Program-made: the position numbers and the translations under genes
Shown here: positions 1 to 7,173 of the stretch, one piece after another
How the letters are laid out: each line of letters begins with the position of its first letter
How positions within the stretch are numbered: position 1 is the first letter of the stretch
The notes under the pieces: model-generated
What the model was told of the DNA's origin: nothing
Databases searched by the model: none
What the model saw: only the letters and a program-made list of their open reading frames with translations
Source: Candidatus Omnitrophota bacterium
GTDB lineage: Bacteria; Omnitrophota; Omnitrophia; Omnitrophales; Aquincolibacteriaceae
Assembly: GCA_023819025.1 (NCBI GenBank)
Contig: JAMWDC010000099.1
Span: 1-7,268, forward strand
Length of the DNA: 7,268 bases
Direction of reading: 5' to 3'

Positions 1-575
1 TAGGACTCCCTGCTGAAAAATTTGTCTGCGAGCAGTATCAAGACGTTCTGAGGCTGGATGAATCCCTGATCGATCTCGTGGCGGACCGGAAACTGCCTTT
101 TCGGGGTGCTCAGGCACTTTTGAAATTTCAGAGTGGAGATCAGCGGGAATTTGCACATTCCGTAGCTTCCCGTTTAACGTTGACCAGCAATCAACTGCTT
201 CAAGTCGCCGAATGGCTTCTTGACCTTTTGAAATCCACACGCCAAGATCTCCGCACGTTTTTGGTAAAAAACCAGCTTTTGAGCATTCTGGATGATCCGC
301 AAGGGGACGGCCGGCAAAGGGCGGATCGGTTTCTCAGCGCGGTCTATGCGTTGCGTTTTCCAAGATTATGGGGTTATAAACAAAAATTCAAAGCTAGTTC
401 TCAGGAGGTTCTCAAAAATATCGAGGGGCTAAAATTGGAAGCTCCGGAACCCTTCGAACAGGAAGGGTTTGTGTTACAGGCTCAGATAAGGAGACGCGAC
501 GATTTGGATCGGATCCTGGAGATGCTGGCGAGAAAAAAACGTTCACTTAACTCCTTATTTGACATCATGTTATGA
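1..575 (+). CDS. ParB/Spo0J-like DNA-binding protein, C-terminal part (5' end outside window)
   Basis: The frame is open from the left edge (first full codon at base 3) to the TGA at 573-575, giving 190 residues. A GTG at base 78 could act as a start, but there are no stops before it and the upstream residues continue the same family pattern, so I read this as a partial gene. The stretch LRLDESLIDLVADRKLPFRGAQ, followed about 30 residues later by LTSNQLLQVAEWL, matches the end of the ParB helix-turn-helix region: a helix, then a 'leaving LV.G.L..gHA.aLL' type segment, then the next helices. The last 100 residues are charged and helical, ending in RKKRSLNSLFDIML. ParB proteins bind DNA sites and act in chromosome or plasmid partitioning; some relatives are regulators. 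The N-terminal CTPase/nuclease-like domain that would separate these is outside the window, and no parA is visible. Family call is moderate; function is inferred. Confidence 0.6.
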   Translation, partial: GLPAEKFVCEQYQDVLRLDESLIDLVADRKLPFRGAQALLKFQSGDQREFAHSVASRLTLTSNQLLQVAEWLLDLLKSTRQDLRTFLVKNQLLSILDDPQGDGRQRADRFLSAVYALRFPRLWGYKQKFKASSQEVLKNIEGLKLEAPEPFEQEGFVLQAQIRRRDDLDRILEMLARKKRSLNSLFDIML

Positions 576-587
576 TTCCTATAGAAT
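559..587 (+). promoter_or_regulatory. sigma-70-type promoter for the batD-batE pair
   Basis: A perfect -35 hexamer TTGACA at 559-564 is followed after exactly 17 bases by TAGAAT at 582-587, which differs from the -10 consensus TATAAT at one position. The promoter lies across the end of the ParB-like gene and the 21-base gap before batD. Transcription would be expected to begin at about 593-596, right at the batD ATG (597). The assignment rests on sequence match only. Confidence 0.55.
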
Positions 588-596
588 TCATAGATT

Positions 597-2525
597 ATGA
601 TCTGTCAAATGATAAAGCGGTTCGTGGGATTGGCGCCTGTTCTCATATTCGTGTTCTTCGGTATTCCTTCTTTGTGGGGAGAGAATGTACGTGTGACCTC
701 CAGCCTTGATAAACGATCCGTCCACATCAACGAAGAAATTAATCTGACGATCCGTATTCTTGGCGCGAAGGGAAATATCCAGGCTCCGCGTGTTCCCGTT
801 ATGAAGGGGTTCGATACTTTTTATACAGGGCGTTCTTCTCATATTTCCTTTGTCAATAATGTTTCAACGTCAAGCTTGGAATTCAGCTATGTCTTGGTTC
901 CAAAAGTGGCGGGACGGTTTACCCTGGACCGCATTGAGGTCTTTGCCGACGGACAGGTTTTTCGAACCGATCCAGTTGAAATCGAAGTTCTGGCGGACAA
1001 GGGACAGATGACACGAACCGCTCCGCAGCCCGTTTATCAGCCGCCGCCTGTGTTGTCACCTTCGGTGCCGCCGGTGCAGCAACCCCTATCGGATTTCGGA
1101 GCCACGGATTCGAATATTTTTGTCAAAGCCTGGGTGGACAAAGATACGGTTTATACGGGTGAGCAAATCCTTCTGACCTATTCTCTCTATACCCGATACG
1201 ATACACGCTATGAAGGTTTTGAACAGGAGCCCCAAGTAAGCGGGTTCTGGATTGAGGAATTTCCCATGGACCGAGATATTGTGCGGGAAACGGTAAAGGT
1301 GAATGATAAACGTTATGTCAAGGCCGATATCAAGAAGGTTGCCCTTTTCCCGACAACCGCGGCCGAATATACCATCCAACCCGGGAGCATTAAGGTTTCG
1401 ATCCGCGAAGAACCCCAGAGTTCCAGCATTTTTGATGAATTTTTCAACGACAGCTTTTTCAGTGGGAGCAGTTTCTTTGCCAGGCGTCAGGATAAATTAT
1501 TGAATCCGCCCCCCATCAAAATAACGGTCAAACCCTTACCGGAGGCTGGGAAGCCGGCTAGCTTCGAAGGGGCCGTCGGGAATTTCCGGATGAAGGCAAC
1601 CATTGACAAGACGTTGGTAAAGCAGAACGAGCCTGTGACCATGAAATTGGTGCTCGAAGGCGAAGGCAATATTGAAACCTTAAATCGGCCGCAGTTTAAG
1701 GAAACACCAGTCTTCAAGGTTTATGATGCCGATACCTCGTCGCAGCTTTTTAAGACCGGCAGTGTGATTGGAGGGACCAAGACCTTTGAGATTGTTTTCA
1801 TCCCGACCCAGTCGGGGGATTTGGTAATTCCAAGTCTCGAATACAGTTTTTTTGATCCGGCATCGGGGAGTTATAAAACGATTCGCTCTCAGGAGTTTAA
1901 AATTCATGTGGAGCCTTCGGCCAAACCCTTTGAACTGCCTCGGGATCTCAGCCGGCAGGATATCTTCAAGAAAAATATTGAGGTGGAAAGTCGGGATATT
2001 CGATACATTGAAGAAAAGTTACCCTCAGGGAAATGGGCAGTGACGGATCGGTGGATTCTAGTGGGGCTCGCAGGAGGAAATATTCTCCTCACCTTTTTTG
2101 TGCTCTGGAAGCTTTGGCAGGAACGTACCGAGAAGATTTATTCCAAGGATGAGGCCCTCAGGCGCAGGCGGTTGGCGAAATCCCAAGCCGAATCTCAGAT
2201 CCGGCACCTAAAAAGACTCGGCCGTTTTCGAGATCCCAAGAACGTGATGGAATATTTCGAATGGATCGATAAAATCTTAACGCGTTATCTTTCGGACAAA
2301 TTTAATCTTTCCGCATACGGGATTACGCGTGCTGAATTAGAAGATCACCTTATTCAGAGGCTGGGATCTGAGGATCCTTTGTACCAAAGGATCTTGGAAC
2401 TTTACAGGCTTTGTGACGAATCTCGTTTTGGAAAGGGGACGATCTCGAATGACCAAAAGTCCCAGGCATTAAAAGTGTTGGTCGAAACGATCAGCCGGGT
2501 GGAGAAACTACGCCGTGAGTCTTAA
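597..2525 (+). CDS. batD: BatD-like membrane-anchored aerotolerance protein
   Basis: The 642-residue product has the BatD (oxygen tolerance) layout. A signal peptide covers about residues 1-29: positive MIKR, a hydrophobic run, then a likely cut after SLWG. An Ig-like beta domain follows (about 30-137), then a proline-rich linker (143-163), and further beta domains (about 170-440). The segment at 279-294 rich in Phe, Asp and Ser (FDEFFNDSFF) is typical of the family. One transmembrane helix (about 486-507) leads to a basic, helical cytoplasmic tail (about 512-642). The bulk of the protein would thus face the periplasm. BatD is thought to work with BatA/BatB von Willebrand factor A proteins and a MoxR ATPase in stress tolerance; the biochemical role is not settled. 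The ATG at 597 is the first start after an in-frame stop at 591. A second ATG at 609 gives an equally good signal peptide, and neither has a clear ribosome-binding site. The gene overlaps the next by 11 bases. Confidence 0.85.
   Translation: MICQMIKRFVGLAPVLIFVFFGIPSLWGENVRVTSSLDKRSVHINEEINLTIRILGAKGNIQAPRVPVMKGFDTFYTGRSSHISFVNNVSTSSLEFSYVLVPKVAGRFTLDRIEVFADGQVFRTDPVEIEVLADKGQMTRTAPQPVYQPPPVLSPSVPPVQQPLSDFGATDSNIFVKAWVDKDTVYTGEQILLTYSLYTRYDTRYEGFEQEPQVSGFWIEEFPMDRDIVRETVKVNDKRYVKADIKKVALFPTTAAEYTIQPGSIKVSIREEPQSSSIFDEFFNDSFFSGSSFFARRQDKLLNPPPIKITVKPLPEAGKPASFEGAVGNFRMKATIDKTLVKQNEPVTMKLVLEGEGNIETLNRPQFKETPVFKVYDADTSSQLFKTGSVIGGTKTFEIVFIPTQSGDLVIPSLEYSFFDPASGSYKTIRSQEFKIHVEPSAKPFELPRDLSRQDIFKKNIEVESRDIRYIEEKLPSGKWAVTDRWILVGLAGGNILLTFFVLWKLWQERTEKIYSKDEALRRRRLAKSQAESQIRHLKRLGRFRDPKNVMEYFEWIDKILTRYLSDKFNLSAYGITRAELEDHLIQRLGSEDPLYQRILELYRLCDESRFGKGTISNDQKSQALKVLVETISRVEKLRRES
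2501..2504 (+). promoter_or_regulatory. ribosome-binding site for batE inside batD
   Basis: GGAG, within GGGTGGAG, lies 10 bases before the GTG at 2515 and supports that GTG as the batE start. A second purine-rich stretch, GGAGGAGGA at 2548-2556, sits 6 bases before an in-frame TTG at 2563. Starting there would remove the charged N-terminus of the signal sequence, so it is less likely. Confidence 0.5.
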
Positions 2526-3297
2526 AAAGTTAAACGTTGGGAAAGTTGGAGGAGGAATCGTCTTGTGCTTGTTGGTGATGACCGCTGCGTGCCGGGCTTG
2601 GACACGCGACGATCTATCCCAATTTAAAAAGGCGAATCAGGCCTTTCGTGAGGGGAGATACGAAGATGCCGCTGCAATTTACACGGACCTCACCGAGAAA
2701 TATCCGGATACGGCTACCTTTTATTATAATCTCGGCAATAGTCTTTACCGTATGGGTGTCTTGGGGAGGGCGCTTCTAAACTTTGAGAGGGCACGATTTT
2801 TTGAGCCACGCAACGGAGATATCCGTTATAACTTGAATTACGTACGTGGGTTTCTGGAATATCAGATCGAGGATAAGCGGAACTGGTATTTGAAATTTGC
2901 GGAAATCGTTCTGGAACAGTTTACGGAGAAAGAAGCGGTTTTTCTTCTATTGAGTGCCTATTTTATTTTCATGGCCAGTTGGCTGGTTGTATTAATTTTC
3001 AGGCACGGTGCCCCATGGGGATGGAAACGAAAAACCCTGTTTGCCTTATTCATGATTGTCGTCATTGTCAATGTCGCGAAACATATCGAGACACGTGTGA
3101 TTCGGGATGCCGTTGTCCTCGACAAACGAGTGGAGGTTCGTTACGGTCCTTCGGTAAGCGATCAGGTTGCCTTTCGTTTGGGCGAAGGACTTCGTGTTTA
3201 TGTCCTGGATTCACGCGAAGATTGGAGCCGAATCCTTCTTGTGAACGGAGAAAGCGGCTGGGTGAAAAATAGTCAAATTGCCAAAATCCACCCTTAA
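2515..3297 (+). CDS. batE: BatE-like TPR and SH3-domain membrane protein
   Basis: The 260-residue product starts with an N-terminal signal or anchor segment (basic MSLKK, hydrophobic about 12-26). Two tetratricopeptide repeats follow (about 34-101; AFREGRYEDAAAIYTDL, then YYNLGNSLYRMGVLGRALLNFERA). Two hydrophobic helices come next (about 141-162 and 173-188), then a C-terminal bacterial SH3-like domain (about 198-258) with the typical ending GWVKNSQIA. This order is that of BatE, a partner of BatD in Bat operons. TPRs usually bind proteins, and the SH3-like domain may touch the cell wall or a periplasmic partner. The signal segment ends in MTAAC, which resembles a lipoprotein site but lacks the usual Leu/Val three residues before Cys, so acylation is doubtful. 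The GTG start overlaps the end of batD by 11 bases, which implies translational coupling. The family call is firm in architecture; the exact Bat subtype is less certain. Confidence 0.8.
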   Translation: MSLKKLNVGKVGGGIVLCLLVMTAACRAWTRDDLSQFKKANQAFREGRYEDAAAIYTDLTEKYPDTATFYYNLGNSLYRMGVLGRALLNFERARFFEPRNGDIRYNLNYVRGFLEYQIEDKRNWYLKFAEIVLEQFTEKEAVFLLLSAYFIFMASWLVVLIFRHGAPWGWKRKTLFALFMIVVIVNVAKHIETRVIRDAVVLDKRVEVRYGPSVSDQVAFRLGEGLRVYVLDSREDWSRILLVNGESGWVKNSQIAKIHP

Positions 3298-3379
3298 ACA
3301 AACAGGATAAAAATTTTTTAAATTCAAAGGTCTAAAATTGCGGGTGGGCAAGAGGGAGTGACATCAATTTTGCGAAGGG
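3298..3379 (+). other. AT-rich spacer between batE and trpB
   Basis: This 82-base gap is the only sizeable break in the window. It holds a near-palindromic A/T run (TAAAAATTTTTTA at 3308-3320) and a -10-like TAAAAT at 3333-3338, but no -35 box at a suitable distance. There is no GC-rich hairpin followed by a T run, so no intrinsic terminator is supported. No Trp-codon-rich leader peptide is seen. A weak promoter for trpB is possible but unproven. Confidence 0.4.
3374..3379 (+). promoter_or_regulatory. Shine-Dalgarno-like site near the trpB start
   Basis: GAAGGG directly abuts the ATG at 3380, which is too close for normal use. It is about 9 bases before an in-frame TTG at 3389, a normal distance. 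A purine stretch GAGGGAG near 3352-3358 is about 21 bases from the ATG, which is too far. The site therefore makes the trpB start uncertain. Confidence 0.35.
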
Positions 3380-4579
3380 ATGAAAAGCTTGAAAATACAA
3401 TCGTTGCCTGATAAGTCAGGTTATTTCGGAATTTTCGGCGGCCGGTATGTCCCCGAGACCTTAATGAAGGCCTTAGAGGACCTGACCCGTGCTTATTACG
3501 CCTTCAAACGAGACAAACAATTTCAGGGCGAACTGAATGATTATCTTGAAAGTTACGCGGGGCGCCCGACCCCGGTTTACGAGGCAAAAAATTTGACGGC
3601 CCATTTTGGGAAAGCCGCTGTTTATCTGAAGCGTGAAGATCTTTGCCATACCGGGGCTCACAAGATCAATAATACACTGGGGCAGGGACTCCTGGCCAAG
3701 AGGCTCGGTAAAAAACGGATTGTCGCGGAAACCGGGGCCGGCCAACATGGTGTAGCGGCGGCAACCGCGGCGTGTGTTTTCGGATTGGAATGCGTGGTCT
3801 ATATGGGTGATTTGGACATCCGGCGTCAGGCCTTGAACGTTTACAAGATGAAACTGCTCGGTGCCGAGGTCCGGCCTGTTCATTCCGGTTCGAAGACGCT
3901 CAAGGATGCTACCAATGAAGCCATCCGCGATTGGGTCTCGAACGTGGAGACGACCCATTATCTTTTGGGATCCGTGGTCGGGCCGCACCCCTATCCCGAG
4001 ATGGTCCGGGATTTTCAATCCGTGATCGGAAAAGAAACACGCCGGTTTTTCTTGATGCATAAAACGCGGCTGCCCGATTATTTAATCGCCTGCGTGGGCG
4101 GCGGGAGTAACGCCATGGGATTTTTTTACCCTTTTCTACGTGATCGAGACGTACGTTTGTATGGGATCGAAGCTGCAGGCAGGGGGTTAGGATCTGGTCT
4201 GCATGCCGCTTCTTTGACCTGTGGGACTCACGGCGTTTTGCATGGGATGAAAAGTTATTTATTGCAGGATGGTGACGGACAGGTCCGGCTGGCTCATTCG
4301 ATTTCTGCCGGACTCGATTACCCGTCCGTGGGTCCGGAACACGCCTACCTCAAAGAGTCTGGACGTGTTAAATATAAAACGGCCACGGATCGCGAGGCCC
4401 TTGAGGGTTTTCAATTGCTGACTCGTCACGAAGGCATTATGCCTGCGTTAGAACCTGCTCATGCCATCGGGTACCTCAAGCACCTTTTGCCCCGGACTAA
4501 AAGGGACGAAATCTGCGTTGTCTGTCTTTCAGGCCGTGGCGATAAGGATATCGATACCGTCAAAAGGACTATTTCATGA
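3380..4579 (+). CDS. trpB: tryptophan synthase beta subunit
   Basis: TrpB joins indole and L-serine to give L-tryptophan using pyridoxal phosphate. It works as an alpha2-beta2 complex with TrpA in the cytoplasm. The 399-residue length is normal. Family landmarks are all present: the N-terminal GYFGIFGGRYVPETLM (14-29), the cofactor lysine in HTGAHKINN (Lys95), the catalytic glutamate in AETGAGQHG (Glu117), the phosphate-binding GGGSNA (240-245), and the C-terminal SGRGDKD (384-390) that contacts the cofactor ring. The LPD start and the MVRDFQSVIG segment place it with classical TrpB1 rather than the TrpB2 type. It overlaps trpA as ATGA, as expected for subunits made in equal amount. The ATG at 3380 is the first possible start after an in-frame stop at 3359; TTG at 3389 is an alternative that removes three residues and has better ribosome-binding-site spacing. 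trpC, trpF, trpD and trpE are not in view. Confidence 0.97.
   Translation: MKSLKIQSLPDKSGYFGIFGGRYVPETLMKALEDLTRAYYAFKRDKQFQGELNDYLESYAGRPTPVYEAKNLTAHFGKAAVYLKREDLCHTGAHKINNTLGQGLLAKRLGKKRIVAETGAGQHGVAAATAACVFGLECVVYMGDLDIRRQALNVYKMKLLGAEVRPVHSGSKTLKDATNEAIRDWVSNVETTHYLLGSVVGPHPYPEMVRDFQSVIGKETRRFFLMHKTRLPDYLIACVGGGSNAMGFFYPFLRDRDVRLYGIEAAGRGLGSGLHAASLTCGTHGVLHGMKSYLLQDGDGQVRLAHSISAGLDYPSVGPEHAYLKESGRVKYKTATDREALEGFQLLTRHEGIMPALEPAHAIGYLKHLLPRTKRDEICVVCLSGRGDKDIDTVKRTIS
4562..4568 (+). promoter_or_regulatory. ribosome-binding site for trpA inside trpB
   Basis: AAAAGGA sits 7 bases before the trpA ATG at 4576, within the last codons of trpB. Together with the ATGA overlap it supports coupled translation of the two subunits. 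Confidence 0.5.
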
Positions 4580-5391
4580 AAAATCGGCTCTTGACCAGCA
4601 TTCGGAAGGCTCAACATAAGGAGTCCAAATTATTCTGCGCCTATTTAACGCTGGGCTATCCGAATATGGATACGACCCAGCGGCTGATCCACGCCTTTCA
4701 AGCTGAAGGGGTGGATATGATCGAATTAGGTTTTCCGTTTTCGGACCCCTTGGCAGATGGTCCGACTATTCAGCATGCTTCGGAATTAGCTTTAAAGCGT
4801 GGGGTGCGTCTTAAAGATGCCTTTTCCATGGCAAGGAGGATCCGGCAAGCCGGCAATGAAATTCCGCTCATCTTCTTCGGTTATTTTAATCCGATATTTC
4901 ATTATGGTTGCAGGCGTTTTGCCCAAGAGGCGAAGCGTGCCGGATTTGATGCCTTGATCGTTCCCGATCTTCCGCCAGACAGCGAAAGAACATTTCGGAA
5001 AGATTGTCGGCATGTCGGGCTTTTGCAAATTTTTCTAATCGCACCCACGACGTCCAACAAACGGGCCGGGATGATTGCCAACGCCTCATCCGGTTTCATC
5101 TATTATGTGTCGGTAAGAGGGGTGACGGGTGTCAGACATTCGTTACCTCGGGATATTGGCAGGCATTTGAGGGAAATTAAAAAGAGGATCCGGCAGCCTA
5201 TTCTGATCGGTTTCGGCGTATCCACTCCTGAGCAGGCAAAGGCCCTTTCCAGGTTCAGCAGTGGCGTGATTGTAGGGAGTGCTCTTATCGACCAAATTAG
5301 GCTTTCACACGGTAAAATATCACGGGTGATCGGATTGGTGCGGCGAATGGTCCGAGCCCTGAAAAAGAAAAATCCGCCGTATCCGTGTTGA
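4576..5391 (+). CDS. trpA: tryptophan synthase alpha subunit
   Basis: TrpA cleaves indole-3-glycerol phosphate to indole and glyceraldehyde 3-phosphate, and the indole passes through a tunnel to TrpB. The 271-residue TIM-barrel protein shows the signature MIELGFPFSDPLADGPTIQ with both catalytic acids (Glu50 and Asp61). It also has the YYVSVRGVTG loop segment and the phosphate-binding GFGVSTPEQA and GVIVGSALID motifs near the C-terminus. The tail (KKKNPPYPC) is a short basic and proline-rich extension with no clear role. The ATG overlaps the trpB stop, and ruvX begins one base after its stop, so these genes are very probably co-transcribed. Confidence 0.97.
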   Translation: MKNRLLTSIRKAQHKESKLFCAYLTLGYPNMDTTQRLIHAFQAEGVDMIELGFPFSDPLADGPTIQHASELALKRGVRLKDAFSMARRIRQAGNEIPLIFFGYFNPIFHYGCRRFAQEAKRAGFDALIVPDLPPDSERTFRKDCRHVGLLQIFLIAPTTSNKRAGMIANASSGFIYYVSVRGVTGVRHSLPRDIGRHLREIKKRIRQPILIGFGVSTPEQAKALSRFSSGVIVGSALIDQIRLSHGKISRVIGLVRRMVRALKKKNPPYPC

Positions 5392-5392
5392 C

Positions 5393-5836
5393 ATGAATGT
5401 CTGGCTCGGCCTTGATCTCGGTACGAAACGGGTGGGCGTAGCCATTGCGGATGAGCAGATGCGGATTGCAACGCCGCTTAAGACGATTGCCATTCGTGGC
5501 CGCGAGCATCTCGTCGAAGAATTGAATCATATCCTTGCGCAGTATCAAGTGACGGAGATTGTTGTTGGCCTGCCGAAGACGCTGACCGGAGACGTCGGTC
5601 CGGCGGCCCGGAAAGTTATGGCAGAAGTTCACTGGTTGCAAGGACGTCTCCAACCGCCTTTGGTTTTGTGGGATGAACGCCTGAGTTCCCAAGAGGTGGA
5701 ACGCGTTCTTTTGGATGCGGACCTGAGCCGCAGGCGCCGAAAGGGAATTCGGGATCAGTTAGCCGCCCAGCGCATCCTTCAGAATTACCTGGATTATCGA
5801 CAATCGGCTGGGGAAAACAGTTCCGAAATGCCATGA
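5393..5836 (+). CDS. ruvX: RuvX/YqgF family RNase H-fold protein (putative pre-16S rRNA nuclease)
   Basis: The 147-residue product has the standard family length and motifs: GLDLGTKRVGVA near the start (acidic Asp8), VVGLPKTLTGDVGPAA (58-72), WDERLSSQEVE (93-103, Glu95) and the C-terminal DQLAAQRILQNYL with Asp121. These acidic residues form the RNase H-like active site. In Escherichia coli the relative YqgF is implicated in final 5' maturation of 16S rRNA; an older proposal was a Holliday-junction resolvase. It follows trpA by a single base and has no convincing ribosome-binding site, so it probably relies on ribosomes finishing trpA. The link to tryptophan synthesis is likely one of gene packing and not function. 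Confidence 0.95.
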   Translation: MNVWLGLDLGTKRVGVAIADEQMRIATPLKTIAIRGREHLVEELNHILAQYQVTEIVVGLPKTLTGDVGPAARKVMAEVHWLQGRLQPPLVLWDERLSSQEVERVLLDADLSRRRRKGIRDQLAAQRILQNYLDYRQSAGENSSEMP

Positions 5837-5892
5837 GGTCGTGAGGAGTTGCAAATACCCGAGGGACCGATTGGCGGGGAAGGGAAAATATT
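5837..5892 (+). other. short gap between ruvX and the M16 peptidase gene
   Basis: These 56 bases hold the purine-rich ribosome-binding stretch GGGGAAGGG (5876-5884) and a weak GGTC/GACC pairing (5837-5840 with 5865-5868). No promoter with both boxes and no terminator is seen, so read-through from ruvX is likely. Confidence 0.4.
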
Positions 5893-5895
5893 GTG

Positions 5896-7173
5896 ATGTA
5901 TGCACAGAGTGTTTTGCCGAACGGTCTGAAGGTTATCACGATTCGAATGCCTGACCGCGCCTCGGTCTCTTGTGCTGTCTGGGTGCGTGCCGGTGCGCGT
6001 TTTGAATCCCAAAAAATTTCTGGGATTTTTCATTTCTTGGAACATATGCTGTTCAAAGGTACGAAAAAGAGAAATGCCCGTCAAATTAAAGAGGAAGTCG
6101 AAGGGGTGGGCGGCATCTTGAATGCCTTTACTTCAGAAGAGTGCACGTGTTATTTTGCCAAAATCCTGAAAGCGTATCTCCCGAATGCGTTGGATGTCCT
6201 TGCCGACATGGTGAACCACGCGGCCCTTCCGATGGAAGAATTTAAAAAGGAAAAAACAGTCATTTTGGAAGAAATCAAAATGTACCGCGATCTGCCGAAC
6301 CATCATGTCCATGATCTGATGGGGGAGCTTCTATGGCCCGATCAGCCGCTCGGCCGACCAATTGCCGGAACGATCGAGAGTGTTTCAAAGTTGAGCCGCA
6401 AAGAGATGATGCGTTACAAACAGAAGTATTATCATCCTCAAGATATGGTGGTGTCTGTTGCAGGTCCAGTTCATCACAATAGCATTGTGGACCAATGCCG
6501 GCATTTATTTCCGGTTGTAGACAAACGGCCGAAATCCTTGTTCGAAAAATCGAATTCCAGGCAGCGAAGTCCGAGAACCCTTTTTGTGGAAAAACCTACC
6601 GAGCAAACACATTTTGTGATCGGCATGCACGGTCTGTCCCGGTTGCATCCCGACCGTTACAAATTGGGGCTCCTTAATGTCATTTTGGGGGCCAATATGT
6701 CCAGCCGACTCTTTGAGGAAATCCGCGAAAAAAGAGGTTTGGCTTACGATGTAAAATCGAATGTCAATTTTTTTGAAGACACCGGATCGTTCATCATCTC
6801 GGCGGGCGTCGAGGTAAAAAGGGTCCGTACGGCGATTCGGTTAATTTTAAAAGAACTGGCCAAATTCAGGAAACATTTCGTGCGACCGGGCGAACTGCGG
6901 CGCGCGAAGGATTATTTCATGAGCCAGCTGGCCATGACCATGGAGGATACCCTCGATCATTTGCTTTGGACATGCGAACGTTCTGTTTATCGGGAGGAAC
7001 TCCCGGACCGTGATAAAATCCGGGAGTCCGTAGAAGCCGTTACCGTTTCTGATATTCAATCGGTGGCAAAGAATTTGTTTAAAACAGCGAATTTAAATCT
7101 GAGTCTGATCGGACCCATTCCTTCCAAAATTCAAAATAGAATCAAAGGAGATTTCGAAATTGAAGGAACATAG
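5896..7173 (+). CDS. M16 family zinc metallopeptidase (processing-peptidase-like)
   Basis: The product (425 residues from ATG 5896) is a one-unit M16B peptidase of normal length. The inverted zinc motif HFLEH lies at 46-50 (His46, His50 as ligands, Glu49 as base), and the third ligand, Glu126, is in VILEEIKMY. The second, non-catalytic half carries the REKRGLAY segment (277-284), whose Arg and Tyr help bind substrate. Because both catalytic motif and Arg-Tyr pair are present, the protein could act as a homodimer, like the Bacillus MlpA/YmxG type. No signal peptide or membrane helix is visible, so it is probably cytoplasmic; the substrate is unknown. A GTG immediately before the ATG (5893) is an equally possible start. 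AAGGG at 5880-5884 lies 8 bases from the GTG and 11 from the ATG. The end of the gene contains the ribosome-binding site and start of rpe. Confidence 0.93.
   Translation: MYAQSVLPNGLKVITIRMPDRASVSCAVWVRAGARFESQKISGIFHFLEHMLFKGTKKRNARQIKEEVEGVGGILNAFTSEECTCYFAKILKAYLPNALDVLADMVNHAALPMEEFKKEKTVILEEIKMYRDLPNHHVHDLMGELLWPDQPLGRPIAGTIESVSKLSRKEMMRYKQKYYHPQDMVVSVAGPVHHNSIVDQCRHLFPVVDKRPKSLFEKSNSRQRSPRTLFVEKPTEQTHFVIGMHGLSRLHPDRYKLGLLNVILGANMSSRLFEEIREKRGLAYDVKSNVNFFEDTGSFIISAGVEVKRVRTAIRLILKELAKFRKHFVRPGELRRAKDYFMSQLAMTMEDTLDHLLWTCERSVYREELPDRDKIRESVEAVTVSDIQSVAKNLFKTANLNLSLIGPIPSKIQNRIKGDFEIEGT
7144..7150 (+). promoter_or_regulatory. ribosome-binding site for rpe inside the peptidase gene
   Basis: AAAGGAG lies 9 bases before the TTG at 7160. 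It is the best Shine-Dalgarno match in the window and decides the otherwise unusual TTG start. Confidence 0.65.

Noticed and set aside
588..1379. Antisense open frames in batD (84 and 97 codons)
   Set aside because: They are shadows of the batD coding sequence, with no domain or start signal.
3288..3347. CCACCC at the end of batE and GGGTGG before trpB as a possible hairpin
   Set aside because: The arms are six bases with a loop of about 50 bases and no T run after them, so neither a terminator nor an attenuator is supported.
3473..4060. Long antisense open frame of 195 codons inside trpB
   Set aside because: It lies wholly within a gene with all TrpB motifs; its product has no recognisable domain, and such antisense frames are common in codon-biased genes.
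4834..5195. Repeated 12-mer GAGGATCCGGCA in trpA (near 4837 and 5186)
   Set aside because: Both copies encode Arg-Ile-Arg-Gln at different points of the barrel and are explained by similar codons; not a mobile or regulatory repeat.
5103..5692. Two antisense open frames (131 and 122 codons) across the trpA-ruvX junction
   Set aside because: Both oppose well-supported genes, show no family motif and have no ribosome-binding site that I can see.
5849..5877. TTGCAA as a -35 box for the peptidase gene
   Set aside because: The sequence 16-18 bases downstream is GC-rich and bears no resemblance to a -10 box.
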